Shown here in pieces: positions 1-9,198 of a DNA stretch of 64,000 bases. The notes beneath the pieces were generated by a model. It was not told the origin of the DNA. It did not search any database and was given only the letters and a program-made list of their open reading frames with translations. The stretch's first letter is position 1, and the number at the start of each line of letters is the position of its first letter. The stretch is from assembly GCA_016719755.1 (NCBI GenBank), contig JADJYM010000010.1, positions 93,393-157,392 on the forward strand, read 5' to 3'. Origin of the DNA: Novosphingobium sp. GTDB taxonomy: Bacteria > Pseudomonadota > Alphaproteobacteria > Sphingomonadales > Sphingomonadaceae. The position numbers and the translations under genes were made by a program.

Positions 1-581
1 AGGCGCAGCGTTTCCAGTTCGTCGCCGAAGAAATCGAGCCGCAGGCCCGCATCGAGACCGGACGGGTAGATATCGAAGATCGACCCGCGCACCGCATATT
101 CGCCCGCATCGGCAACCGTGTCGGTGCGGCTGTAGCCCTGCCGCTGGAGCAGCGCGATCAGGCTTTCGCGGCCGATCTCCATCCCCGGCTTCAGCAGCCG
201 CACGTTCTCGCGGATGCGGAACGGCGTGAGGACGCGCTGGAGCAGGGCGTTGATCGTGGTCACCACCAGCTGCGGGGCGCTTGCCTTGCCCTGCAGGCGG
301 TGAAGCGTTGCCAGCCGCCGCGCGGAGATCGACAGGGCCGGGCTGGCGCGGTCATAGGGCAGGCAATCCCACGAAGGGAAAGTCAGCACTTCCAGTTCCG
401 GCGCGAAGAAGCCCGCGCTGTCGGCCACCGCCTGCATCGCCGCATCGTCCGCCGCGACGAACACCGCCCGCGATTTTACCGCGCGGGCGAGGTCCGCCAT
501 GACCAGCGGCTGCGCCCCGCGCGCGAGGCCGGCCAGCGTCAGCGGGGTCTTGGCGTTCAGGATTTTCGACAGGTCAGGCAT
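1..581 (-). CDS. mfd: Transcription-repair coupling factor Mfd, N-terminal part (truncated by window edge)
   Basis: Reading the minus strand from an ATG at 581 gives MPDLSKILNAKTPLTLAGLA and continues open to base 1, about 193 residues. The stretch GEYAVRGSIFDIYPSG near the end is the conserved N-terminal UvrB-homology module of Mfd, which recruits UvrA. Mfd is a DNA translocase that removes RNA polymerase stalled at lesions and starts transcription-coupled repair. The helicase and translocase domains lie outside the window. sdhE lies upstream on the same strand, and recG nearby faces the other way, an arrangement common in alphaproteobacteria. The family call is secure; the length of the gene cannot be judged here. 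Confidence 0.9.
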   Translation of the reverse strand, partial: MPDLSKILNAKTPLTLAGLARGAQPLVMADLARAVKSRAVFVAADDAAMQAVADSAGFFAPELEVLTFPSWDCLPYDRASPALSISARRLATLHRLQGKASAPQLVVTTINALLQRVLTPFRIRENVRLLKPGMEIGRESLIALLQRQGYSRTDTVADAGEYAVRGSIFDIYPSGLDAGLRLDFFGDELETLR

Positions 582-727
582 GGTTCGCGCAACAGCAATT
601 GCCCCGCGGGCCGTTTGGATGGCCAGCGGGGTGGGAATCGGGAGATTGCCTTAGGCGGGAACCGGCCCGCTACCAAGCCCTGCCTGCGCGACAGGGCGCT
701 CTCCTTGGGGAGGGGAAGGGAATCCCC

Positions 728-997
728 TCAGCGCGGGATTTCGACGAAGTCCAGCTTGCGGAAAGCTTCCATCTGCGCGCCCGCATATTCCGGCGGGATC
801 GCCAGCGTGCCCAGCGCCCAGCCCATGATGTCGACGTCTTCCTCGTCCAGCAGGCGCTCGAACCAGGCGAGTTCCGGCTCGTTCCAGCCCGCGCCATAGC
901 GGTCGAAGAAGCAGCCGATCATGTAGTCGGCCTCGCGCGTGCCGCGGTGCCAGGCGCGGAATTTCAGGCGGCGGAGGCGGTGTTCAGCGTCGCTCAT
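728..997 (-). CDS. sdhE: Succinate dehydrogenase assembly factor 2 / antitoxin CptB-like (SdhE)
   Basis: An 89-residue protein starting MSDAEHRLRRLKFRAWHRGTR. The RGxxE motif (RGTRE, near residue 19), needed for attaching FAD to the SdhA flavoprotein, is present and is followed by the expected helical bundle with GWNEPELAWFERLL-type residues. I chose the ATG at 997 because the family starts about 10 residues before RRLKFRAW; the upstream in-frame extension is Ala/Pro-rich and unlike the family. Known role: covalent flavinylation of succinate dehydrogenase. It lies between mfd and recG on the mfd strand, a conserved neighbourhood. The stretch 582-727 between it and mfd holds nothing I recognise. 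Confidence 0.9.
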   Translation of the reverse strand: MSDAEHRLRRLKFRAWHRGTREADYMIGCFFDRYGAGWNEPELAWFERLLDEEDVDIMGWALGTLAIPPEYAGAQMEAFRKLDFVEIPR

Positions 998-1091
998 GCG
1001 CGCTGCGGTAGGCGCTGGCGGGCCGCGAAACAACCCCCGCCGCGCGGTGGCGGCGGGGGTTGCCCCTGCGTGCGACCCGCAAGCGAAGGGA

Positions 1092-1496
1092 TCAGTTGTT
1101 CTCGCGCAGCGCGGCCAGGATTTCCGGCGGCTTGCGGCCGATCATGTCCTTGCCCACTTCCTTGAGCAGCGCCGCTTCGGTCTGCTTGTGATAGTGCCTG
1201 CGCAGTTCGCCCAGGGTGCGCGCGGGCGCAAAGACCACCAGCTTGTCGATCCGGTGGCCAAGCACTTCGCCGTTGAGCCAACTGACCGCGGCGGCGGCGT
1301 GGGCGTCTTCGTCGACCTGGCTGTTGGCATGGTTGCCGGGACTGGAATGATGGCCCGCGCCCGAATGGTTGTGGCTGTCGAGTCTGGGGCTATCCAGCGC
1401 GGTCAGCTGGGGCTCCGCTTCGTCGCCAGAGTTGCGGTAGAGTTCGAAATTGCGGCCATCGACGAGTGCGATGACAGTGCCATGTGGCAGCAGCAT
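1092..1496 (-). CDS. Host attachment protein family (baeRF-type RNase H-like fold)
   Basis: 134 residues from an ATG at 1496 with an AGGAG ribosome binding site about 6 nt upstream. MLLPHGTVIALVDGRNFELY at the N-terminus and KLVVFAPARTLGELR in the second half match the 'protein required for attachment to host cells' family known from Agrobacterium relatives. The middle (residues 35-65) is a low-complexity His/Ser/Asn/Gly-rich linker. The name is historical: a direct role in attachment is not general, and the fold resembles release-factor/RNase H-like domains. It is a stand-alone gene between sdhE and recG. The open frame continues antisense through recG, but that extension is a shadow of recG. 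Confidence 0.75.
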   Translation of the reverse strand: MLLPHGTVIALVDGRNFELYRNSGDEAEPQLTALDSPRLDSHNHSGAGHHSSPGNHANSQVDEDAHAAAAVSWLNGEVLGHRIDKLVVFAPARTLGELRRHYHKQTEAALLKEVGKDMIGRKPPEILAALRENN

Positions 1497-1637
1497 GGGG
1501 TTCTCCTGAATGGTTCCGGCCCTTGTCCTTGTGGACATGGGGCAATGGAGCGCCTTTCCCCCGCAAATGTCCATGCGCTGGGTCAAATCGTCCAGTTTCC
1601 CTCTCCCCGTTCCCGCCCGCGCCGCTATGACAGCGCG

Positions 1638-3713
1638 ATGCGTCCCGAGCGGCTCAATCCCCTGTTCATTCCTGCCGATGGCCTGAAGGGTGTCGGGCCG
1701 CAGCTGGCGCGCCCGCTGGAGCGGCTGGGGCTGACCCGGGTGCGCGATTTCGCCTATCACCTGCCCGACCGCTTCGTATCGCGCCGCGCCGTGGCGGACC
1801 TTGATGAGGCGAGCGTGGGCGAACAGATCGTCGTCGCGCTCATCCCGCTGGAATACCGCTCCAGCGCCGGGCGCGGGCCATTCCGCGTGCTGGCAAGCGA
1901 CGCGGCGGGCAATGTCTGCGCGCTCACCTGGTTCGGACGCAATGCGGGCTGGGCTAAAAAGCAGTTGCCCCTGGGGGAGCGGCGCTGGATCGCCGGGCGG
2001 CTCGACCAGTTCGGCCAGACGCTCCAGATCGTCCATCCCGACCATGTGGTGGAGGAAGGCGGCGAGGCGCTGGGCCAGCTGTGCGAGCCGGTCTACCCGC
2101 TGTCGGAAGGGCTGACGCAGGGACGCCTGGCTGCGCTGGTGCAGCAGGCCCTGGGCATGGCGCCAGACCTGCCCGAATGGATCGAGCCCGGCCTGCTGAC
2201 GCGCGAAGGCTGGCCCATCTGGCGCGAGGCCCTGACGCTTGCCCATCAGGGCGAACATCCCGCCGCGCGCGACCGGCTGGCCTATGACGAGCTGCTCGCC
2301 AACAGCCTGGCGCTGATGCTGGTGCGCAATGCCAACCGCGCGCGCAGCGGCACGCCGCTGACCGGCGACGGATCGCTGCGCACCCGGCTGGACCTGCCCT
2401 TCGCGCTGACCGGTGCCCAGCGCCGCTCGATTGCCGAGATCGAGGCGGACATGGCGCAGGCATCCCCCATGCTGCGCCTGCTGCAGGGCGATGTCGGATC
2501 GGGCAAGACGGTGGTCGCGCTCGAATCGATGCTGCTGGCGGTTGAGGCGGGCGCGCAGGCCGCGCTGCTTGCCCCCACCGAAATCCTCGCCCGCCAGCAC
2601 CACGCCACGCTGTGCCGGATGGCGGCGGGCACGGGGGTAACGATCGGCCTGCTGACCGGGCGCGACAAGGGCCGGGCGCGCGAATCGATCCTGATGGGGC
2701 TGATGGACGGTTCCATCCCGATTATCGTGGGCACCCATGCGATCTTTCAGGAGGCGGTGAGCTATCGCAATCTCGCGCTGGTGGTGATCGACGAGCAGCA
2801 CCGCTTCGGCGTCGGCCAGCGGCTGATGCTCACGCAGAAGGGCCAGACAACAAAAGAGGGGAGGCGCACGCCGCACTGCCTGGCGATGACCGCCACCCCG
2901 ATTCCGCGCACCCTGACGCTGGCCCAGTACGGCGAGATGGACGTCAGCAAGCTGGACGAGATGCCCCCCGGGCGCCAGCCGATCGACACCCGGGTGGTGG
3001 CGGTCGAGCGGATCGAGGATGTCGTCTCCGCCATCGCCCGCCATATCGCCACGGGCGAGCAGGCCTATTGGGTCTGCCCGATGGTCCGCGAACTGGAGAC
3101 TGAGGACCTCGCCGCCGCCGAGGCCCGCTTTGCCGCGCTTTCGGCGCGGTTCGGGGATCAGGTCGTGCTGGTCCACGGGCAGTTGAAGCCAGAGGTCAAG
3201 GATGCGGCGATGGACCGCTTCGCGCGCGGGGAGGCTGCCGTGCTGGTGGCGACCACGGTGATCGAGGTGGGAGTCGACGTGCCCAACGCCACGCTGATGG
3301 TGATCGAGCAGGCGGAACGCTTCGGCCTGGCCCAGCTCCACCAGCTGCGCGGGCGGGTGGGGCGCGGCACCGGCAAGAGCACCTGCCTGCTGCTGCGCGG
3401 CGAGGCCCTGTCCGAAACCGCGCGCCGCCGCCTGGCCCTGATGCGCGAAACGCAGGACGGCTTCCGCATCGCCGAGGAGGACCTTGAACTGCGCGGCGGG
3501 GGCGAACTGCTGGGCACCCGGCAATCGGGCGACACTCCGTTCCGCGTCGCCAGCCTGGAACAGATCCAGCGCCTGCTTCCGCTCGCCCACGACGACGCCC
3601 GACTGCTGATGGAACGCGACGGCGGCCTGACCGGCCCTCGCGGCGAGGCGGCGCGGTTGCTGCTCTACCTGTTCGAGCGGGATTACGGGGTGCAGTTGCT
3701 GCGGGGTGGGTAA
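1638..3713 (+). CDS. recG: ATP-dependent DNA helicase RecG
   Basis: 691 residues, the usual RecG length, from the ATG at 1638 (MRPERLNPLFIPADGLKGVG); the open frame extends upstream, but that part has no RecG character. Order of domains: helix-hairpin-helix/wedge OB domain (residues about 10-150), helicase motif I GDVGSGKT (about 284-291), motif II DEQH followed by RFGVGQR (about 385), motif III TATPIPRTL, and motif VI GRVGRGTG near residue 570. RecG regresses stalled replication forks and processes D-loops and R-loops. It converges on the next gene with only 3 bp between the stop codons. The direction opposite to mfd/sdhE suggests its own promoter within 1500-1637. Confidence 0.95.
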   Translation: MRPERLNPLFIPADGLKGVGPQLARPLERLGLTRVRDFAYHLPDRFVSRRAVADLDEASVGEQIVVALIPLEYRSSAGRGPFRVLASDAAGNVCALTWFGRNAGWAKKQLPLGERRWIAGRLDQFGQTLQIVHPDHVVEEGGEALGQLCEPVYPLSEGLTQGRLAALVQQALGMAPDLPEWIEPGLLTREGWPIWREALTLAHQGEHPAARDRLAYDELLANSLALMLVRNANRARSGTPLTGDGSLRTRLDLPFALTGAQRRSIAEIEADMAQASPMLRLLQGDVGSGKTVVALESMLLAVEAGAQAALLAPTEILARQHHATLCRMAAGTGVTIGLLTGRDKGRARESILMGLMDGSIPIIVGTHAIFQEAVSYRNLALVVIDEQHRFGVGQRLMLTQKGQTTKEGRRTPHCLAMTATPIPRTLTLAQYGEMDVSKLDEMPPGRQPIDTRVVAVERIEDVVSAIARHIATGEQAYWVCPMVRELETEDLAAAEARFAALSARFGDQVVLVHGQLKPEVKDAAMDRFARGEAAVLVATTVIEVGVDVPNATLMVIEQAERFGLAQLHQLRGRVGRGTGKSTCLLLRGEALSETARRRLALMRETQDGFRIAEEDLELRGGGELLGTRQSGDTPFRVASLEQIQRLLPLAHDDARLLMERDGGLTGPRGEAARLLLYLFERDYGVQLLRGG

Positions 3714-3716
3714 ACG

Positions 3717-4316
3717 CTACTTCGCCGCGAACAGCAGGCGGCCCTGGCCCAGCTTGTCGAGCAGTTCGCCGATGTCCGCCCGCGATACCGCGAAGCAGCC
3801 CTGGCTGCGGCCCACGCGGCCCTGGTTCTGGGCCATGGCCTGGCTGACGTAGTCCGCCCCGTGGATCACGATGGCGCGCGGTTCGGCAAGGCTGTTTTCG
3901 GGATCGAGCCCGATCAGCTTGCGCGATCGGCCGTGCTTGCCGACATAGGTCTGGCCGGTCAGGAAGGCGCCGGGGCTTGAAGCGTTCGAGCCGGGGCGGT
4001 TGGAGAAGCGTTGCACCCAGCCGCTGTTGCCCGGGTCCGATCCGTTGCCATGCGCTACCAGCATCGAAGCGACGGTGCGGCCCGCCGCGACATCGACGAT
4101 CTGCAGCCGTTCCAGCCGCGAATGGGCGGAGAAGTTGACGATCCCGATCAGGTCGCGGTGGGGGATCAGGCGGGAGTGACGGTCAAGTGCAGCCATGGCC
4201 TGGGGCAGCAGCGCGGGCGCCTCGCCGCACAGGGGTGCGGCAAACACGCGCGGCGCGGCCAGCGCGCCCGCGGTTCCAGCCATGACGCCAAGAAAGCGGC
4301 GCCGGTCGAAATTCAT
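3717..4316 (-). CDS. L,D-transpeptidase catalytic-domain family protein (YkuD_2 type), TAT-exported
   Basis: 199 residues. It starts MNFDRRRFLGVMAGTAGALA, a twin-arginine signal with RRxFLG followed by a hydrophobic stretch and an AxA-type cleavage site near residue 27. The catalytic motif GRSQGCFAVS, with Cys near residue 178 and His in VIHGADY, identifies the murein L,D-transpeptidase catalytic family. In this family the Cys makes 3-3 crosslinks or lipoprotein links in peptidoglycan, or cleaves amides. It should act in the periplasm. It is divergent from a second, unrelated L,D-transpeptidase with 71 bp between the starts. Confidence 0.85.
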   Translation of the reverse strand: MNFDRRRFLGVMAGTAGALAAPRVFAAPLCGEAPALLPQAMAALDRHSRLIPHRDLIGIVNFSAHSRLERLQIVDVAAGRTVASMLVAHGNGSDPGNSGWVQRFSNRPGSNASSPGAFLTGQTYVGKHGRSRKLIGLDPENSLAEPRAIVIHGADYVSQAMAQNQGRVGRSQGCFAVSRADIGELLDKLGQGRLLFAAK

Positions 4317-4387
4317 GCTATGCGATTCCCGAAGTTCTTTGGGTCAATCTGGGAACGGTTTTCCGGATTGCAAATTTATATGAGTAA

Positions 4388-5530
4388 ATGGCGATGAAAC
4401 GGGTTCTTTTTGCGCTGGCCGCCGGATTCATGAGCGTTTCCGGACCGGCGGCGGCGGCAAGCTGGGACGCGGCGGCCCTGACGGCGCTGCGCAGTGCCAT
4501 CGATTCGGCCCCGGGGGAAGCGCTGCCCCGGCCTGATCCGGCCGCGCTCGACCAGGCCGAGCGGCTCGGCGATCCGGTGGCGATCGATGGCGCTGCCAAC
4601 GCGCTGGCGCTGAAACTCGCCCGGATGCATCTGCATGGCGCGTCGGACGAGGCGCTGCTGCGGGGCTGGAAGATCGCCGACACGGGGGATTCCGACGGGC
4701 TTGAGGGGCGCCTTGCCGCCGCGCTTGCGGCCGGGCAGATCGGCCCGTTCCTGGCCAGCCTCGCCCCGCAGCATCCTGACTATGCCGGCCTGCGCGCCGC
4801 CTATGCGGTGGAAAAGGACCCGGCGCGGCGTGCCACACTGGCCCGCAACATGGAGCGCTGGCGCTGGATGCCCCACAGTCTTGGGAGCGACTACCTGCTG
4901 GTCAACGCTGCCAGCTATGAAGTGCGGCTGTGGCGCGGCGGCAGGCAGGCGGGGACCTGGCGGGTGATCGTCGGCAAGCCGAAGACGCCAACCCCGGTGT
5001 TCGGCGCGACGGTGACCGGGGTCACGCTCAACCCGTGGTGGGACGTGCCGGCCAGCATCGTGCGCGAAAGCGTGGGCAGCCTGGTGCGGCGCAGTCCGGC
5101 CACGGCGCGCGCGCGCGGCTATGTGTGGAGCGGCGGGCATATCCGCCAGCGCCCGGGGCCGGGCAATTCGCTGGGTGAAATGAAGCTGGCGATGGCCAAC
5201 CCGTGGAACGTCTACCTTCACGACACCCCCAGCAAGGCCCTGTTCGACAAGGAAGTGCGTGCCTTCAGCCATGGCTGCGTGCGGGTGGGCGATGCGCTGG
5301 GCTTTGCCCAGACCCTGCTGGACGGCACCCGTACCCGCGCCCAGATCGACGCGAAGGTGGCGACCCGGGTGACCGAGACGGTACCGCTGGCCCGGCCGAT
5401 CCCGGTCTACATCGCCTATTTCACCGCCGGGATGCGGGGCGATGGCACGTTTGGCTATTTTCCGGACATCTACGGGCGCGACAAGGGCGTGGCGCTGGCG
5501 CCGCAGGTCAACAAGGCCTGCGGCGTGTGA
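4388..5530 (+). CDS. L,D-transpeptidase family protein (YkuD domain, YcbB-like)
   Basis: 380 residues with a Sec signal peptide (MAMKRVLFALAAGFMSVSG, cleavage near PAAAA). The second ATG at 4394 gives a slightly shorter, equally plausible signal. An N-terminal scaffold region (about 30-150) is followed by the YkuD domain, which carries the signature SHGCVRVGDA near residue 296 with catalytic Cys and upstream His. The architecture resembles E. coli YcbB/LdtD without an obvious peptidoglycan-binding repeat. Expected to form meso-DAP 3-3 crosslinks in the periplasm. The stop is followed after 19 bp by the end of a convergent tRNA gene. The 4317-4387 gap is a short AT-richer divergent promoter region. 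Confidence 0.88.
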   Translation: MAMKRVLFALAAGFMSVSGPAAAASWDAAALTALRSAIDSAPGEALPRPDPAALDQAERLGDPVAIDGAANALALKLARMHLHGASDEALLRGWKIADTGDSDGLEGRLAAALAAGQIGPFLASLAPQHPDYAGLRAAYAVEKDPARRATLARNMERWRWMPHSLGSDYLLVNAASYEVRLWRGGRQAGTWRVIVGKPKTPTPVFGATVTGVTLNPWWDVPASIVRESVGSLVRRSPATARARGYVWSGGHIRQRPGPGNSLGEMKLAMANPWNVYLHDTPSKALFDKEVRAFSHGCVRVGDALGFAQTLLDGTRTRAQIDAKVATRVTETVPLARPIPVYIAYFTAGMRGDGTFGYFPDIYGRDKGVALAPQVNKACGV

Positions 5531-5549
5531 TCGCGCAAAATAAGTGAAG

Positions 5550-5626
5550 TGGTCGGGGAAAGAGGATTCGAACCTCCGGCCCCTGCCTCCCGAAGACAGT
5601 GCTCTACCAGGCTGAGCTATTCCCCG
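5550..5626 (-). tRNA. tRNA-Pro(CGG)
   Basis: Minus strand gives a full cloverleaf: acceptor CGGGGAA paired with TTCCCCG, D-arm GCTC/GAGC, anticodon stem CTGTC/GGCAG around loop TTCGGGA, T-arm GGAGG/CCTCT, discriminator A and an encoded CCA. Loop positions 34-36 read CGG, hence proline. Confidence 0.95.
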
Positions 5627-5738
5627 ACCGTTCAAGGGTGCCTTTCGAATTTCTTCGAGGGCGCCCGAGGCAGGAGCGGGCCTATAAGGGGCGATTGCCG
5701 GGGTGGCAAGCGGGCAATGTCGGGTTTAACGTCATTCC

Positions 5739-6698
5739 ATGCCCAGCCATGCGATTCCCTCCGTTTCCGTCCCCCCGCAGCACTGGGAATGGCAGTATCT
5801 CGACCTGATGCGCCGTATCTGGGCAGCGGGGGATGAACGGATCGACCGCACCGGAGTGGGCACCCGCTCCGTATTCGGGGCGCAGATTCGCTTTGATCTG
5901 GCGGACGGGGCGATGCCGCTGGTGACCACCAAGCGGGTCTACTGGAAGACCGCCACGCGCGAATTCCTGTGGTTCCTGACCGGCGATACCAACATCCGTG
6001 CGCTCTGCGCGCAGGGGGTGGAGATCTGGACCGACTGGCCGCTCGACCGCTATCGCAAGGCCACGGGCGAGGAGATTTCCCGCAGCGACTTCTCGGCGCG
6101 AATCGTCTCCGACGCCGCCTTTGCCGCGCAGTGGGGCGATCTTGGCCCGGTTTACGGCAAGCAATGGGTCGATTGGCCGGTTTACGAACCTGCGGGGGAG
6201 GGGCTGTTCCGCCTGGCGCCGCTGGGCATCAACCAGGTTGCCGAAGTGGTGGAAAGCCTGCGCAGCAACCCCGGCAGCCGCCGCCACATCGTCGAGGGGT
6301 GGAACGTGGCGGAGCTGGGGCGGATGGCCCTGCCGCCGTGCCACAAGACCTATCAGTTCCACGTCGCCGACGGGCGCCTGTCATGCCTGCTCTACCAAAG
6401 GAGCTGCGACGTTGCGCTGGGCCTGCCGTTCAACCTGTGGGGCGCGGCGCTGTTCACGCGGATGCTGGCGCAGCAGGCCGATCTGGAACCGGGCGAGCTG
6501 GTGTGGATGGGCGGCGATACGCACCTCTATCTCAACCACGCGGACCTCGTCGAAGCGCAGCTTGCCCGGCAGCCGCTGGGCACGCCCACGATGGCGATCG
6601 CGCGGCGGCCGGAGAGCATTTTCGATTACCGGATCGAGGACTTCGAAGTGCGCGATTATGCGCCGCAGGCACCGCTGTCTGCTCCGGTGGCCGTGTGA
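5739..6698 (+). CDS. thyA: Thymidylate synthase ThyA
   Basis: 319 residues. The N-terminal RTGVGTRSVFG loop binds dUMP phosphate and folate, Cys201 in MALPPCHKTYQFHV is the nucleophile, QRSCDVALGLPFN follows, and GDTHLYLNH precedes the C-terminus. The protein converts dUMP to dTMP with methylene-THF. It is longer than the E. coli enzyme (264) because of an insertion between about residues 90 and 150 and a C-terminal extension, both usual in this group. No dihydrofolate reductase gene follows; the next gene is bkd E1alpha 92 bp downstream. No good Shine-Dalgarno sequence precedes the ATG. Confidence 0.95.
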   Translation: MPSHAIPSVSVPPQHWEWQYLDLMRRIWAAGDERIDRTGVGTRSVFGAQIRFDLADGAMPLVTTKRVYWKTATREFLWFLTGDTNIRALCAQGVEIWTDWPLDRYRKATGEEISRSDFSARIVSDAAFAAQWGDLGPVYGKQWVDWPVYEPAGEGLFRLAPLGINQVAEVVESLRSNPGSRRHIVEGWNVAELGRMALPPCHKTYQFHVADGRLSCLLYQRSCDVALGLPFNLWGAALFTRMLAQQADLEPGELVWMGGDTHLYLNHADLVEAQLARQPLGTPTMAIARRPESIFDYRIEDFEVRDYAPQAPLSAPVAV

Positions 6699-6790
6699 TT
6701 GACTCGGAAAGGCGTTTGAAATAAAATAACGCACATCGATAATTTGCTTCCAGAGGTGCATGGTGCGCCGGGGAAGCGGGAGAGCGCACA

Positions 6791-8092
6791 ATGGCCGACC
6801 GGCCCGCCAGTTCCCACAGCAATCGCGGCAACCTGCCGCCGCTGTCGCTGCACGTTCCCGAGCCGCCCTATCGCCCCGGCGATCCGGTAGACTATTCCTG
6901 GCTCGACATTCCCCCGGCCGGCACCGCGCCGCGCCCGGACGAGGCCTGCGAAGCGGCGGAAACCCATCCCTTGTGCCACGGCCTGATCCGCGTGCTGGAC
7001 GAGGATCACCGCGCGGTCGGCGCCTGGGATCCCCGGCTCGATCCGGAAACGCTGCGGCGGATGCTGCGGGTCATGGCGATGACCCGCGCCTTCGATGACC
7101 GGATGTATCGCGGCCAGCGGCAGGGCAAGACCAGCTTCTACATGAAGTGCACCGGCGAGGAGGCGACCAGCGTCGCCTCCGCCTTTGCCCTGGCCGACGA
7201 TGACATGGTGTTCCCCAGTTATCGCCAGCAGGGCATCCTGATCGCGCGCGGCTATCCGATCGTGGAGATGATCAACCAGATCTATTCCAACCGGGCGGAC
7301 AAGCTGAAGGGCCGCCAGCTGCCGATCATGTATTCCAGCCGTGAACACAGTTTTTTCACGATCAGCGGCAACCTTGCCACGCAGTATCCGCAAGCCGTTG
7401 GCTGGGCGATGGCGAGCGCGATTCGGGGCGATACCCGCATCGCCGCCAGCTGGATCGGCGAGGGATCGAGCGCGGAGGGCGATGCCCATGCAGCGTTCAC
7501 TTTCGCCACCGTGTTCAACGCGCCGGTCGTGTTCAACGTGGTCAACAACCAGTGGGCGATCTCCAGCTTTTCAGGCTTTGCCGGGGGTGAGCGGGCAACT
7601 TTCGCGGCGCGCGCGGTGGGCTATGGCCTGGCGGGCCTGCGGGTCGATGGCAACGATGCGCTGGCGGTCTATGCCGCCGTTCGCTGGGCGGCCAACCGGG
7701 CGCGGGCCAACAAGGGGCCGACCCTGATCGAGCATTTCACCTACCGCGCCGAAGGCCACTCCACCTCCGACGATCCCAGCCAGTACCGCTCCGCGCAGGA
7801 GCGCGAGGAATGGCCGCTGGGCGATCCGGTGATGCGCCTGAAGCGGCACCTGATTTCACTGGGTGAATGGTCGGTCGAGGCGCACCAGGCAATGGACCGG
7901 GAACTGGTCGAACAGGTCAAGGCCGCGACCAAGGAGGCCGAGAAGAACGGCATCCTCGGTCACGGGCTGCATCACCCGTTCCACACCATGTTCGAGGACG
8001 TCTACGAGGAACTGCCCTGGCACCTCAAGGACCAGTCCGAACAGGCGATGCACGAACGCCGGGTCAAGTGGCCGGATTGGAAGGAAACATGA
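6791..8092 (+). CDS. bkdA: Branched-chain 2-oxoacid dehydrogenase E1 component, alpha subunit
   Basis: 433 residues, with GGGAG upstream of the ATG. The thiamine-diphosphate motif runs from GEGSSAEGDAHAAF to VVNNQWAIS (about 222-255), and TYRAEGHSTSDDPSQYR is the phosphorylation-loop-like segment of 2-oxoisovalerate dehydrogenase alpha subunits. The long N-terminal extension (about 90 residues) marks the branched-chain rather than the pyruvate enzyme. Together with E1beta it decarboxylates 2-oxo acids from Val, Leu and Ile and reductively acylates the E2 lipoyl group. Its stop overlaps the E1beta start (ATGA), indicating coupled translation. Confidence 0.93.
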   Translation: MADRPASSHSNRGNLPPLSLHVPEPPYRPGDPVDYSWLDIPPAGTAPRPDEACEAAETHPLCHGLIRVLDEDHRAVGAWDPRLDPETLRRMLRVMAMTRAFDDRMYRGQRQGKTSFYMKCTGEEATSVASAFALADDDMVFPSYRQQGILIARGYPIVEMINQIYSNRADKLKGRQLPIMYSSREHSFFTISGNLATQYPQAVGWAMASAIRGDTRIAASWIGEGSSAEGDAHAAFTFATVFNAPVVFNVVNNQWAISSFSGFAGGERATFAARAVGYGLAGLRVDGNDALAVYAAVRWAANRARANKGPTLIEHFTYRAEGHSTSDDPSQYRSAQEREEWPLGDPVMRLKRHLISLGEWSVEAHQAMDRELVEQVKAATKEAEKNGILGHGLHHPFHTMFEDVYEELPWHLKDQSEQAMHERRVKWPDWKET

Positions 8093-9198
8093 GCGCGCTG
8101 GAAGAAGGCCCGGTGACCCTGGCGGACGCCCCCGTTCGGCGCCTCAACATGATCGAGGCGATCAACGAGGCGCTGCACCTGATGATGGCGCGCGATGACA
8201 GCGTGGTCGTGTTCGGGGAGGACGTGGGCTATTTCGGCGGGGTGTTCCGCGCCACGGCGGGTCTGCAGAAGACCTTCGGCAAAAGCCGTGTGTTCGATAC
8301 CCCGATCAACGAATGCGGGATCATCGGCGCGGCGGTGGGCATGGCCGCCTATGGCCTGCGCCCCGTGCCGGAAATCCAGTTCGCGGACTATATCTATCCC
8401 GGCTACGACCAGCTCGTCTCCGAAGCGGCGCGGCTGCGCTACCGTTCCGCCGGAGAGTTCATCGCGCCGATCACCGTGCGCTCGCCGTTCGGCGGGGGCA
8501 TCTTCGGCGGCCAGACCCACAGCCAGAGCCCGGAGGCGCTGTTCACCCATGTCGCGGGGCTGAAAGTCGTCATCCCCAGCACCCCGCATGACGCCAAGGG
8601 CCTGCTGATCGCCGCGATCGAGGATAACGATCCGGTGATCTTCTTCGAACCGAAGCGGATCTACAACGGCCCGTTCAACGGCTATTACGACAAGCCGGTG
8701 GAGCCCTGGGCGCGGCACCCCGATTCCGAGGTGCCCGAAGGCTATTATTCCATACCGCTGGGCAAGGCGCGGATCGTGCGCGAGGGCGAGGCGCTGACCG
8801 TGCTGGCCTATGGCACGATGATCCACGTAGCCGAGGCGGTGCTGGCCGAAAAGGGCGTCGATGCGGAGATCATCGACCTGCGCACGCTGCTTCCGCTCGA
8901 TATCGAGACTGTGAAGAAGTCGGTGGAAAAGACCGGCAAATGCCTGATCGTCCACGAGGCGACCCGCACCGGCGGGTTCGGCGGGGAACTGTCCGCGCTG
9001 GTGCAGGAACACTGCTTCTACCATCTGGAGGCGCCGATCGAGCGCGTGACCGGGTTCGACACGCCGTACCCGCACAGCCTTGAATGGGCCTATTTCCCCG
9101 GTCCCGTCCGCATCGGCGAGGCGGTGGACCGGTTGCTTGCGTCCGGGGGCAGACGGGCAGCCCCCGGTGGCCGCAATGACGCGGTGAGGAACGGATAA
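8089..9198 (+). CDS. bkdB: Branched-chain 2-oxoacid dehydrogenase E1 component, beta subunit
   Basis: 369 residues starting MSALEEGPVTLADAPVRRLN at the ATG that overlaps the E1alpha stop. VFGEDVGYFGGVFRAT (about 42-57) and the C-terminal transketolase-type domain with VHEATRTGGFGGELSA are typical of E1beta. The open frame continues upstream inside E1alpha, but that is a shadow. It forms an alpha2beta2 heterotetramer with E1alpha. The stop overlaps the E2 start (TAATG), so E1alpha, E1beta and E2 form one translationally coupled operon. No E3 (lipoamide dehydrogenase) gene follows in the window. Confidence 0.94.
   Translation: MSALEEGPVTLADAPVRRLNMIEAINEALHLMMARDDSVVVFGEDVGYFGGVFRATAGLQKTFGKSRVFDTPINECGIIGAAVGMAAYGLRPVPEIQFADYIYPGYDQLVSEAARLRYRSAGEFIAPITVRSPFGGGIFGGQTHSQSPEALFTHVAGLKVVIPSTPHDAKGLLIAAIEDNDPVIFFEPKRIYNGPFNGYYDKPVEPWARHPDSEVPEGYYSIPLGKARIVREGEALTVLAYGTMIHVAEAVLAEKGVDAEIIDLRTLLPLDIETVKKSVEKTGKCLIVHEATRTGGFGGELSALVQEHCFYHLEAPIERVTGFDTPYPHSLEWAYFPGPVRIGEAVDRLLASGGRRAAPGGRNDAVRNG

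Noticed and set aside
1092-3590. 832-codon minus-strand open frame across recG
   Set aside because: Only the first-translated 3' part (1092-1496) looks like a protein family; the rest is low-complexity antisense of recG in GC-rich DNA.
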